Part shown: positions 8,779 to 17,924 of the stretch, piece after piece | Position numbering within the stretch: the stretch's first letter is position 1 | How the letters are laid out: the number at the start of each line of letters is the position of its first letter | Source: WHSW01 sp963742205 | GTDB lineage: Bacteria; Actinomycetota; Thermoleophilia; Solirubrobacterales; 70-9 | NCBI GenBank assembly: GCA_963742205.1 | Contig: CAVUKZ010000010.1 | Coordinates: forward strand, 62,001-126,000 | Reading direction: 5' to 3' | Length of the DNA: 64,000 nt | The notes under the pieces: generated by a model | Database searches by the model: none | Seen by the model: the letters and a program-made list of their open reading frames with translations, nothing else | What the model was told of the DNA's origin: nothing | Program-made: the position numbers and the translations under genes

Positions 8779-10899
8779 GTCTCCGCGAGCGTCTCGGCGA
8801 CCGCCCGCTGGAAGCCGGCGAGGCTGTGGGCAGGGGTGAGCCGGCTGGCCACGATCTCGCGCGAGCCCTCGACCAGCCGCGCCGCCAACTCCGGGTCGGT
8901 GAGCGCGCGGACGACGGCGTCGGCGAGCCCCCGCGCATCCTCGGGCTCGACGATCAGCGCCGACTCACCGTCGCGGAGGAGCTCCGGGATCGCGCCGACG
9001 CGCGTCACCACCGCCGGCCGGCCGGCGACCGCCGCCTCGAACGGCACCCGGCCGAACGGCTCGTTGAAGCGCGCCGGATTGACGACCACGTCGGCCGCCG
9101 CGTAAACGTCGGCGATCTCCTCGACGTGGCCGGCCACGATCACCGAGTCACCGAGCCCGAGCTCGTCCACCAAGGCCACCAGGCGGTCGCGGTAGGCGAG
9201 GTCCTGCGGCCGCGGGAACGGATCGCCGGTGAGCACGTAGCGCGCCTCCGGCAGCCGCTCGAGGATCGCGGGCATCGCCCGCACGAGCAGGTCCTGGCCG
9301 CGGCCCTCGGTCAGGTAACCGACCGAGGCGAGGACCGGCACCTCGGGGTCGATCCCGAGCCGCTCGCGCAAGCGGGCGGCGTCGCCGTGCGCGTAGCGCT
9401 CGCCGACCGGCGGGTACACGGTCTCGACCGTCGCCGAAGCCTCCTTGAACTGCCCGGCGACGGTGTCCGAGCAGGCGATGATCACCGCGGCCAGCCGCGC
9501 CGTGAGGACCGCCAGCGCCCGGCTTGCGAGCGCGCGGGCCGCGCCGCCGCGGAAGCCGCGGTCGAAGAGCTCGCCGCAGTAGACGAGCGCCGGCACCCGC
9601 TCGAGCCTGGCGGCGATCGGCACCGCGGGGAGCATCGTGGTCACCGAGAGCACGAGCTCGGGTCGCCGCTCGCGAATCAGCCGCCGGAAGGCGCGCACGT
9701 CGCGCACGAGCCGGCGGAACTCCAGCCAGAGCCCGCGCACGCCCGGCGCCGGCTTGGTCAGCGCCTCGTAGTCGAGCTGGATGATCCCGCCCGCCTCGCC
9801 GAGCACCTGCTCGACGTTCCCGGGGCCGGGGATGACCACGTCGAGGTCGCCCTGGTCGCCGAGCCAGGAGAGCTCGGCCTCCAGGGACCGCGACGGGCCG
9901 CTGGTGTCGGCAAGGTGAAAGACGGCGAGGCTGCGAAGGCGCTTGTCGGCCGGGCGCGACCGCAGCCGCGAGCGCCGGCGCGCGCGGCGGCGCAGCGTCT
10001 CGGCGGCGCCCGAGGCCTCCAGCCCGATGCCCTCCGGGTAGCGCTCGAGCTCGACGGCGCTGCGATAGCCGTCGATGCGGCCGCGCACCCCGGCGACGTT
10101 GCGATCGACGATCGCCTGCCCCGCACACAGCACCCCCTCGCGCACCAGCACCGGGCCCAGCCGCCGGGCGTTCACCACCTGCCACTTGCGGAGCACGTAC
10201 CCGCGCCCGTAGCCCATCAGGTAGTTCTTTCGCGACGAGCCCGAGCCGAGGGTCGCGGAGTGCTCGTGGTCGCCGATCGCGTCCGGGGCGAGCGCACAGC
10301 GAAAGCCGAGCCGGCGCAGACGCACGACGAGGTCCACGTCCTCCCAGTAGGCGAACAGGCGCTCGTCGAAGCCGCCGACCGAGCGGAAGGTCGAGCGGTC
10401 AAAGGCGGCCGCCGCGGCCGACGGGCCCACCGGGTCGGCGACGCCGTCGCGCGAGTCGCGACAGCGGCTCGCCGTTGAGGTAGTCGAACACGAGAAGGGT
10501 GCGGTCGAGCTCCATCCCGGCGCTGTCGATCAGGGTCGGGTCGTGCCAATCGCGCATCACCCCGGCGGCCATCACCACGCCCTCCGCTGCATCGATTGGG
10601 GCCGTGATCCGCTCGACGAAGCCGGGATCGCAGACGCAGTCGTCGTTGAGGAGCACCACGAGCTCGCCGTCTGCGCGAGCAACCCCCAGGTTGACGGCCT
10701 TCGTGTAGCCGACGTTCTCCTCCAGCCGCACGACCTCGACTCCCTCGAGGCCGTCGCTCGCCCGGGCGACGCCGTCGCCGGATCCGTTGTCGATCACGAT
10801 CACCTGCGTCTCGCCGTCGGCGACGGACCGCAGCATTCGCCCCAGGCGCTCACCGCCGAGGGTCGGGACGACCACACTGGCCGCGCGCCGCTCGTTCAT
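8775..10899 (-). CDS. Bifunctional GT2-GT4 glycosyltransferase fusion (one frameshift)
   Basis: The N-terminal part (ATG 10899) is a GT2 domain, with SVVVPTLGG, VIVIDNGSGD and LVVLLNDDCVCDPGF. The frame breaks near 10445. The second frame continues the same domain (GGFDERLFAYWEDVDLVVRLRR). It then leads into a complete GT4 (GT-B) domain, with VPALVYCGELFDRG, LASVGYLTEGRGQDLLVRA and the nucleotide-sugar loop VVNPARFNEPFGRVPFEAAVAGRPAVV. The restored length is about 707 residues. A single protein would carry two consecutive transfers. The upstream methyltransferase stop overlaps this ATG, and the gene runs in the operon led by the polyprenyl phosphotransferase at 13243. Confidence 0.8.
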
Positions 10900-11876
10900 C
10901 GCGCCCTGGCCTCCACCACGATCGAGCCGCCGCGTCGGGCGAGGCCAGCGGCGATCTCAGCCGCGACCGCGATCGGCGCCAGCAGCGGGCCCGCAACCGC
11001 GGTCACCGCCAGGTCGCGTCCGTGGCCCCTGGTCCCGGCCTCGCCGAGGTCGCGCTTGAGCAGCCGGAAGGCGAAGTCGCGTTCGCGCGTGAGTCGGTTG
11101 AGCAGCGTCTGCCACATGCCGAGCGGGTTCTGTTCGACCAGCAGGTGTCGCACCCGGTCGGGCTCATAGCCGGTGCGCCGCAGCAGCGCGGAGGCGCCGG
11201 CCGGGGTGAGGTGCGTGCGGTGGCGGGGAACGTCCTGATGAAACCATCGATCGCCACCGATCCGGGCCTGGACCGAGCCCAGGTTGGGCACCGCGACCAC
11301 CAGCGTCCCGGCGGGTCGCAGCCAGCGGCGGATCCGTTCCAGCGCCGCGGCCGGATCGTCGAAATGTTCGAGCGCGTGCCAGAGGACGACCGCGTCCTCC
11401 GCACCCGGCTCGAGCTCCGCATCGTCGACCCCGACGCAGTTCACCTCGACCCCGTTGGCGTGCGCCGCCGCGCAGGCGGCGGGCGAGGGGTCGATCCCGC
11501 GCGCATCGAGACCCGAGGCCCGCATCAGCGCCACCAGCTTGCCGTCGCCGGCCCCCACCTCGAGCACGCGGGCGCCGGGCGCCAGCCCGCGGATGAAGCG
11601 CATCCGATCGCGCTCGGCGAGCCCGCGCAGCGGCGCCAGCAGCCGGCGCGCGAGCCCGCCCGCGGGCGCGTAGGTGCCGCCCTCGTACATCGCCGATTGA
11701 TCGGCGGCGTCCCCGACCGTCGCGGCCGAGCCGCACACCGCACAGCGCTCGAGCACGAAGCGCGCGCGGCCGGCGAGCTGCGGATCCGAGGCGGTCGCCT
11801 GGCGCCAATAGGCGAGCGCGGGTCGACCGCAGGCGGGGCACGACCGTTGGTCCATCGCCGGCGTCGGGGTTGTCAA
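10896..11876 (-). CDS. Class I SAM-dependent methyltransferase with N-terminal zinc ribbon
   Basis: The N-terminus carries two CxxC pairs (CPAC at about residue 14 and CAVC at about residue 46), as in C-methyltransferase-like proteins of deoxysugar pathways. Motif I is VLEVGAGDGKLVALM (about residue 108) and the post-motif helix is LWHALEHFDDPAAALERI. Two starts are possible: TTG at 11876 overlaps the upstream stop as TTGA, while ATG at 11855 begins just before the zinc ribbon. Neither has a strong ribosome-binding site. It probably methylates a sugar or lipid-linked glycan of this cluster. Confidence 0.82.
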   Translation of the reverse strand: MTTPTPAMDQRSCPACGRPALAYWRQATASDPQLAGRARFVLERCAVCGSAATVGDAADQSAMYEGGTYAPAGGLARRLLAPLRGLAERDRMRFIRGLAPGARVLEVGAGDGKLVALMRASGLDARGIDPSPAACAAAHANGVEVNCVGVDDAELEPGAEDAVVLWHALEHFDDPAAALERIRRWLRPAGTLVVAVPNLGSVQARIGGDRWFHQDVPRHRTHLTPAGASALLRRTGYEPDRVRHLLVEQNPLGMWQTLLNRLTRERDFAFRLLKRDLGEAGTRGHGRDLAVTAVAGPLLAPIAVAAEIAAGLARRGGSIVVEARAR

Positions 11877-13243
11877 TAGGCCCCGGACCCGCGCAGGGTC
11901 ACCGGGACGGTCTCGGCGATGATCCGCAGGTCGCGGGCGAGGGAGAGGTTCTCGATGTAGTCGAGCTCAACCGCCAGCCGCTCGTGGAAGGTGAGGTCGC
12001 CGCGGCCGAAGACCTGCATCGGCCCGGTGATCCCCGGCTTGACGCTGAGCCGGAAGCGATGCTCGGGCCGGTAGCGCTGCACCAGCTCGACCTGCTCGGG
12101 TCGCGGGCCGACGATGCTCATCTCGCCCCGCAGTACGTTCCACAGCTGCGGCAGCTCGTCGAGGCTCAGGCGGCGGAGAAAGCGGCCCACCTTCGTCACT
12201 CGCGGGTCGTCGGAGAGCTTGAACACCGGGTCGCGGAGGTCGTCGAGCCGGACGACGTCCGGGAGGCGGCTCTCGGCGTCCTCGACCATGGTCCGGAACT
12301 TGTGCATCTGGAACGGGCGCCCGTCGAGCCCGGCGCGGGTCTGGTTGAAGAGGATCGGCCCCCGGCTGTCCAGCCGGATTGCGATCGCGATCACGGGGAA
12401 GAGCGGCGCCGTCAGCAGCAAGCCGATCGAGGAGACAACGATGTCGAAGGCCCGCTTGATCATCGCCGTCGAGCGCGACGGGTCCCAGGTCTCGTACTCG
12501 AGCACGGGCAGGTCGGCAACCCGCGCCAGCCGCACCGGCCCGGCTCGCCCGTGCAGGGGGGAGATCACGCTCAGCTTCACCTGCCGCTCGCGACAGAGCG
12601 CCACCAGGCCGCCGACCTCACCGGGCTCCATCAGGTCGGAGGCGAAGATCACCCGGTCGACGCCGCCGGCGAGCGCATCGAAGGCCTCGACGTCATGCTC
12701 GTCGACGAGGCTCAGGTGCATGTCCGGGAACAGTTCGAGCTTGCGGCGGATCATCTCGGCCAGGTCGCCGTCGCCGAGGACCGCGGTGACCTCAGGCGGG
12801 GTCAACCGCCGCCAGGCCCAGCGCGCCGTTCCCCGGAGCACCAGGGCGGCCGAGCCGGCGACGACCCAGGCGAGCAGCGCCGCGCTCGGCTGCACCTCGC
12901 CGGCCGGGGTCTGCGGCAGGATCAGCACCAGCATCGCGACCCCGGCGGCGGCCCAGGCGGCGAGCGCCGGGAGCTCGTCGACCGTCAGATGGCGGATCGC
13001 CACGTGGTCGCGGTCGTACAGCCCGATCAGCTTCGCGAGCACGACCCAGCCCGGGAGCAGAACAAGTGCCCAGAAGGCATCCGCGAACCCCGATGTGACC
13101 ACGAGGCTCGCGAGCGCGGCCGCGATCAGGTCCGCCAGCGCAAGCATGCGCCGGCGCAGGGCATCGCGCCAGAACCGCGGCCTGGAGGCGTCGGCGGCGC
13201 GGCCCCGGTCGCGCCCGACGGACGAAGGGCCTTCCGCGACCAT
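11873..13243 (-). CDS. Exopolysaccharide polyprenyl glycosylphosphotransferase
   Basis: This 456-residue protein has four to five N-terminal membrane segments, a nucleotide-binding-like central domain (VTAVLGDGDLAEMIRRKL) and a C-terminal bacterial sugar transferase domain. The latter shows KRAFDIVVSSIGLLLTAPL, FNQTRAGLDGRPFQMHKFRTM and LSLDELPQLWNVLRGEMSIVGPRPE. Such WbaP/WcaJ-type enzymes transfer a sugar-1-phosphate to undecaprenyl phosphate, the first step of polysaccharide assembly on the inner membrane face. The ATG at 13243 opens the leftward operon continuing into the methyltransferase and GT2-GT4 genes. Confidence 0.92.
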   Translation of the reverse strand: MVAEGPSSVGRDRGRAADASRPRFWRDALRRRMLALADLIAAALASLVVTSGFADAFWALVLLPGWVVLAKLIGLYDRDHVAIRHLTVDELPALAAWAAAGVAMLVLILPQTPAGEVQPSAALLAWVVAGSAALVLRGTARWAWRRLTPPEVTAVLGDGDLAEMIRRKLELFPDMHLSLVDEHDVEAFDALAGGVDRVIFASDLMEPGEVGGLVALCRERQVKLSVISPLHGRAGPVRLARVADLPVLEYETWDPSRSTAMIKRAFDIVVSSIGLLLTAPLFPVIAIAIRLDSRGPILFNQTRAGLDGRPFQMHKFRTMVEDAESRLPDVVRLDDLRDPVFKLSDDPRVTKVGRFLRRLSLDELPQLWNVLRGEMSIVGPRPEQVELVQRYRPEHRFRLSVKPGITGPMQVFGRGDLTFHERLAVELDYIENLSLARDLRIIAETVPVTLRGSGAY

Positions 13244-13347
13244 CTAGAGAGGTTAACCCGCGTCAGGGCGAAAGGACTCGCCCCACGCGGCGCCGCGACG
13301 GCCGCCATTCAGCGCCGCCCGGGACTTCATCTCTACCCTCACCGCCC

Positions 13348-14259
13348 TTGGCCACGGCGACCACACCCGCATTTCTGATCTGCGTCGAGCACGGGCGGCT
13401 CGAAAGCGAGGCGATCCTCCTGGTCGAGAGCCTGCGCGCTTTCGGCGGCGGCTGCGCCGAAGCGCCGGTCTACGCCTTCGCGCCCCGGCCCGGCCTGCAG
13501 CCCGAGGCGGCGACCGTCGAGCGGCTCGAGGCGCTCGACGCGCGCGTGATCGACGAGCCGCTCGTCGCCGAGCGCTTCGCCGATGAGCCGACCCTGAACA
13601 AGATCGCGGTCTCGGCCTGGGCCGAGCGCGAGCTCGACCACGACACGCTCGTCTTCACCGACACCGACTCGATCTTCCTCGGCGAGCCAACCGAGCTCAT
13701 GGAGGGCGACTGGGTCGCCGCGGCGCGCCCCGTCGACCGGCGGATCGCCGGCTCGCGCGGCAAGGGCAAGAACGAGCCCTACTGGCGCAAGATGTACGAC
13801 GAGCTCGGGGTCAAGGGACGGCCCTTCGTCCGCACCGCTGTGGGGAGCCAGGAGATCCGCGCCTACTGGAACAGCGGCCTGCTCGCCGCCCGCCGCAGCG
13901 CCGGCCTCTTCGGCGCCTGGGAGCGCGCGATCAACCAGCTCTTCGATGCCGGGCTGGTGCCCACGCGCTGGCCGAACTTCATGGACCAGCTCAGCTGGGC
14001 GGCGGTCACCGCCGACCACCACGACGCGGTGCGGATCCTCTCCGAGAACTACAACTACCCGCTGCGCCACCGCGCCGCGCTGGCGCCCGAGTCGGTCGAG
14101 CTCGACCTCGGCGACCTCGTCCACATGCACTACCGGCTGTGGTTTCACATGCCGGACTCGCTGCCGAAGGTCAACCCGCCCTTCGACCCCTCGAGCGACC
14201 GCTACGCCTGGCTCGAGGAGCGGGTGCCGCTGCAGCCGATCATCGAGGAGGGCGAGTAG
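13348..14259 (+). CDS. Putative nucleotide-diphospho-sugar transferase (GT-A fold)
   Basis: This 303-residue protein starts at TTG 13348; no ATG or GTG gives a better N-terminus. It contains LVFTDTDSIFLGEP with a DxD-type site (Asp105, Asp107), followed by YWNSGLLAARRSAGLFGAWER and WPNFMDQLSWA. This is the organisation of GT-A enzymes resembling nucleotide-diphospho-sugar transferases. It lies between the polysaccharide-initiation operon and the O-antigen ligase-like gene, which fits a glycan role. The exact family and substrate are uncertain. Confidence 0.6.
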   Translation: MATATTPAFLICVEHGRLESEAILLVESLRAFGGGCAEAPVYAFAPRPGLQPEAATVERLEALDARVIDEPLVAERFADEPTLNKIAVSAWAERELDHDTLVFTDTDSIFLGEPTELMEGDWVAAARPVDRRIAGSRGKGKNEPYWRKMYDELGVKGRPFVRTAVGSQEIRAYWNSGLLAARRSAGLFGAWERAINQLFDAGLVPTRWPNFMDQLSWAAVTADHHDAVRILSENYNYPLRHRAALAPESVELDLGDLVHMHYRLWFHMPDSLPKVNPPFDPSSDRYAWLEERVPLQPIIEEGE

Positions 14260-14266
14260 CGCCGCC

Positions 14267-16199
14267 TCAGCTCGCCCGCCTGACCTCGGCCTGGATGTCG
14301 GGGTCGCGGGGGTTGAGCCGTTCGGCCTCGAGCAGGGACGCGAGGCCGGCGTCGTTGTCGCCGTTCTCGACCTTCATCCTGGCGGCGAGCAGGCGCAGCC
14401 GGTAGTCGTCCGGCGAGCGGCTGATCGCCTCGTCGATCGCCTCGACCGCGTGCTCGTAGTCGCCGGCCTGCTCGTAGACGAGCGCGAGCTGCGTCCGCGG
14501 GTCGGCGGCCCACGGCTGCAGGTCCACGGCGTCGTTGGCTGAGCTCAGGGCGCTGTCGACGTCGCCGCGCGCGGCGGCCTCCTGGCTCGAGTTCAGGGCG
14601 TGGGCGCTCAGCATGAGCAGTCCCGAGGCGCAGATCGAAACCCAGGCGACCAGCAGGAGGCCGACGCCCGCCGCGAAGCGCCGCCGGTTGCGCACCGCCC
14701 CGCGCGGCGGCGGCCCGGGGTCCGGGCCCGACAGCGTCGCCGGCCCGGTCAAGCAGGGCCGCGGCGAGGATCGTCGAGACGAAGACCGCGGGCAGGTCCC
14801 AGGTCCAGTCGACGGCGGCCGCCGCGAGCCCGACGACGAGCAGGGCCAGCGCCGGCGCCGCCTCGAGCACCGCGTTCGGACCCCGGGCGCGGCGGATGCC
14901 GGCGACCACGGCGGCGCCGAAGAAGGTCACCAGGAGGGCGAAGCCGACGATCCCGAGCTCCGCCAGGGTCTCGAACAGCAACGAGTGCGCCCGCTGGGCC
15001 GGGATCGGGATGTCGCGATGCTCGAACCAGTAGGGCGTGTAGCCGCTCGCGCCCACGCCGCCGACGGGGGCGCTCTCGAACGCGTTCACCGCGGTCTCCC
15101 AGAACTGGTAGCGGCCGCTCCCGCCCCCGCGAAGCAGGCCCACGTCGCCGCTGGACAGCTCCTGGCCGGTCGGCGGCGCCTTGAACTCGTCGAACTGCTC
15201 GACCGGGTTGATCGCGATCACCGCCACGATCGCTGCGACGACCACCCCGGCGACCGCGACGCGCCCGACGTCGCGGGAGACCTCGAACCGCTGCAGGCGC
15301 TCATCGAGGGCAAAGCGGACGACGACGGTTGCGGCCGTCATGGCGAGCGTGATCGCGAGCATCGCCGTCCCCTGTCCCCCGGCCGCCTGCGGGTTGTCGA
15401 GGATGGTCCCGAAGGCCTCGGCGATCACGATCAGGATCGCCGCCGCGATCCCGCCGAGCGCCAGGTTGGCGACCATGCGCCCGCGGCCGCGGCCGGCGAG
15501 CAGCAGCACCACGAACGCAAGGGCGGCGGCGACGAAGCCGCCGCGCGAGTCGGTCATCCACAGGGCGAGCAACACCGGCGGCAGCGCGCCCACCGCCAGC
15601 GCCCGCGCCCGGGGGCCGGCCGCTGCGGTCGCGAACCACGAACAGAGCACGATCGCGGCCGACATCACCGCGGCGAGTCCGTTCCAGTAGCCGACCGGAT
15701 AGGTGAGCCGGCCGAGCGCGGCCGGCAGCGTGCGGGCGAGGTCGGCGTCGGGGTCGCCGAACGGCCCGGGGACGAAGCGGGCCAGAAGGGCGATCGCGCC
15801 CACCGCGACGAGGCCGATCGCCAGCCCGGCGAGCCAGGGGCGTCCCTCGCCCCGCCGCGACGCGAGCACCACCAGCACGAAGGCGCCGAGGTACGCGAGG
15901 GCGCGGACGACGTCGCCGAACGCGTCGCCGTCGTCGCTCGCCCAGGCGATCGACAGGGCCATCAGCGCGGCCAGGCCCGCCAGCGCCAGTCCGGTGCCAA
16001 TGGCGGTGCCACCGATCTCCGACCGCGGCAGGACGCCGAGCGCGAGGCCGACGAGCACGGAGATCCAGACGACCAGTCCGGCGATCGAGAACGCGGTCGG
16101 CCCGAACCCCCCGTGGGCCATCGCCAGAGCGACGCAAATGGCCGCAACCGCGGCCGTGATCACGTGTTTCAGATGGGGACGTTGCATGCGACTAGTCAT
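14267..16199 (-). CDS. O-antigen ligase/polymerase-like membrane protein with C-terminal TPR tail (one frameshift)
   Basis: Starting at ATG 16199, about 480 residues hold some twelve hydrophobic segments. An extracytoplasmic loop contains GGGSGRYQFWETAVNAFESAPVGG and PIPAQRAHSLLFETLAELG, the Wzy_C/O-antigen ligase signature. Near 14745 one extra T breaks the frame. Removing it joins LAAALL to TGPATLSGPD and adds another membrane segment and about 100 residues of tetratricopeptide helices. Both parts therefore make one protein of about 640 residues. It would polymerise the lipid-linked repeat unit or transfer it to an acceptor outside the membrane. Confidence 0.8.
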
Positions 16200-16252
16200 C
16201 GGCCGCACCCTGTACCCTGCTGCGCGGCCCCCTCTAAGGAAACGGATTACGG

Positions 16253-16627
16253 ATGACGCAAGGCAGGAAGTGTAGGACTGTGCTCGGGCTCGGCTGCGCC
16301 CTCGTGGCGCTCGTCGCCGGGACCATGATGGCGCCTGCGATGGCGTCCGCGCAGGCCGACCAGGAGTACAACCTGCAGATCCCCGGCGCCGGCGGTGGCA
16401 AGAACCAGGGCGGCGGGCCCACCGCAACCGCCCCGGACACCGATGGCGGCGGCGGGACGCCGATCGTGCTCATCGGCCTCGCGGCGGTTGCCGCGGGTTG
16501 CGCGGGGGTCGCCGCGTGGCGGCTGCGCAACCGCGATCAGTCCGACGACCCGAAGGTCGATCAGACCCGCGGGCCTCAGGTCGGGCCGGGAACCGGCGCG
16601 GCCGGAGCCACCTCCAAGTCACAATAG
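16253..16627 (+). CDS. Small exported protein with C-terminal membrane anchor
   Basis: This 124-residue protein has a signal peptide (VLGLGCALVALVAGTMMAPAMASAQA), a glycine/proline-rich stretch, a second hydrophobic segment (IVLIGLAAVAAGCAGVAAW, about residues 65-83) and a polar tail. This is a signal-plus-anchor layout with a short exposed linker. No family recognised. It ends four bases before the first of three hydrolase genes, so it is probably in the same transcript. Confidence 0.65.
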   Translation: MTQGRKCRTVLGLGCALVALVAGTMMAPAMASAQADQEYNLQIPGAGGGKNQGGGPTATAPDTDGGGGTPIVLIGLAAVAAGCAGVAAWRLRNRDQSDDPKVDQTRGPQVGPGTGAAGATSKSQ

Positions 16628-16631
16628 GGGC

Positions 16632-17924
16632 ATGACCTCGGGGGCCCTAGGCGGGACCACGGTCCCGCACCGGCGACGTACCGCAATCCGCGGGATCGCC
16701 ACCGCGATCGCCGGCGCGGCGATCGCCGTGCTCGCGCTCGCGCCGGGGGCCGAAGCGAAGATTCAGTACGGGGTCGTCCCCCAGGACGGCGCCCTGCCGA
16801 GCTCCAACGACCTCGACAAGATGGCCGCCGGCGGGATCGATTCGCTGCGCGTGATGATGCCGTGGGGGATCGTCGAGCAGAGCCCGGGCAAGTACGACTG
16901 GTCGCAGACCGACGCCATGTTCCGCGCGCTGGTCGAGCACGGCATCGCGCCGTACCCCTTTCTCTACGGCACGCCGAGCTGGGCCGCCGAGAAGGACCGA
17001 CGCAAGTGCTCCGGCCCCGTATGCGCGATCTACGCGCCGAAGTCGGCTCAGACCCGGGCGCAGTTCGCCGCCTTCGCCGGCGCCGCCGCGGACCGGTACG
17101 GCGTCGACGGCGACTTCTGGAAGGCACCCTCGAGCGCCGTGACCGGCCTCGTCACCAGCGCGCCCGCCGAGGACCCGCCCACCACCGACAGCGGCTGCCC
17201 GGTCCCGATCCTCTGCCCGCCGCCCCCTCCCCCACCGCCCCCGCCGAACGAGCCGCCGCCCCCGCCGAGCGAGCCCCCATGCGGCTGCTCGGTGGCGCAC
17301 CCGATCACCGCCTGGCAAGTCTGGAACGAGCAGAACTCGCCCAAGTACTTCGCCCCCAAGGCGAAGCCCAATCAGTACGCGAAGCTCGTCCGCGACACCG
17401 GCACCGCGATCCACGCCGCCGACCCGAGCGCCGAGGTCGTCCTCGGCGGGATGTGGGGACCAAACTCGGCGCGGCACGTCGTGATGCCGGTCGAGAAGTA
17501 CTTCAAGCGCTTCTACCGCACCAAGGGCATCGCGCAGAGCTTCGACTCGATCGCAATCCATCCGTATTCGAACGGGGCCGAGGACTCGGTCAAGCAGCTC
17601 GAGCAGGCGCGCGAGTACCTCGACGAGGCAGGTGACCCCAAGGCCGGGCTCTGGGTGAGTGAGATCGGCTGGGCCGACGGCGGGCCGAAGAGCAACCCCT
17701 ATGTCAAGGGCGGCAAGGGCCAGGCGAGAATCCTGACTCGGGCCCTGACCGCCTATCAGCACAAGAAGCGAAGCCTGCACCTCCGCGGGGTGTTCTGGTA
17801 CTCGTGGCGCGACAAGAAGGGCGGCAACGCGATCTGCGAGTGGTGCGGGCACTCAGGGCTGCGGAAGAAGAACGGGTCCGAGAAGCCGGCTTGGAGGGCC
17901 TTCGTTCGCATCGCCCGCGGGTGA
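16632..17924 (+). CDS. Secreted clan GH-A-like glycoside hydrolase, copy 1
   Basis: This 430-residue protein has a signal peptide (about residues 18-42) followed by a (beta/alpha)8-type domain. The likely acid/base is Glu233 in WQVWNEQNSP. The likely nucleophile is Glu344 in WVSEIGWADGG. A C-terminal signature CEWCGHSGL is shared by all four paralogues in the window. This copy alone has a proline-rich insertion (about residues 190-222) flanked by cysteines just before the acid/base strand. The fold resembles PslG/GH39-type endoglycosidases that act on an exopolysaccharide. Its stop overlaps the next GTG (GTGA). Confidence 0.75.
   Translation: MTSGALGGTTVPHRRRTAIRGIATAIAGAAIAVLALAPGAEAKIQYGVVPQDGALPSSNDLDKMAAGGIDSLRVMMPWGIVEQSPGKYDWSQTDAMFRALVEHGIAPYPFLYGTPSWAAEKDRRKCSGPVCAIYAPKSAQTRAQFAAFAGAAADRYGVDGDFWKAPSSAVTGLVTSAPAEDPPTTDSGCPVPILCPPPPPPPPPPNEPPPPPSEPPCGCSVAHPITAWQVWNEQNSPKYFAPKAKPNQYAKLVRDTGTAIHAADPSAEVVLGGMWGPNSARHVVMPVEKYFKRFYRTKGIAQSFDSIAIHPYSNGAEDSVKQLEQAREYLDEAGDPKAGLWVSEIGWADGGPKSNPYVKGGKGQARILTRALTAYQHKKRSLHLRGVFWYSWRDKKGGNAICEWCGHSGLRKKNGSEKPAWRAFVRIARG

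Noticed and set aside
7353..10478. A very long plus-strand frame of over 1000 codons
   Set aside because: It runs antisense and out of frame across two clear glycosyltransferase genes. Its composition is Arg/Ala/Gly-rich with no motif, as expected from GC-rich third positions.
11870..13378. Long plus-strand frame opposite the glycosylphosphotransferase gene
   Set aside because: The minus-strand frame carries all conserved sugar-transferase motifs. The plus frame is low-complexity and motif-free.
14535..16256. Long plus-strand frame opposite the ligase-like gene
   Set aside because: It is the antisense shadow of a membrane protein, rich in Arg, Gly and Asp with no domain.
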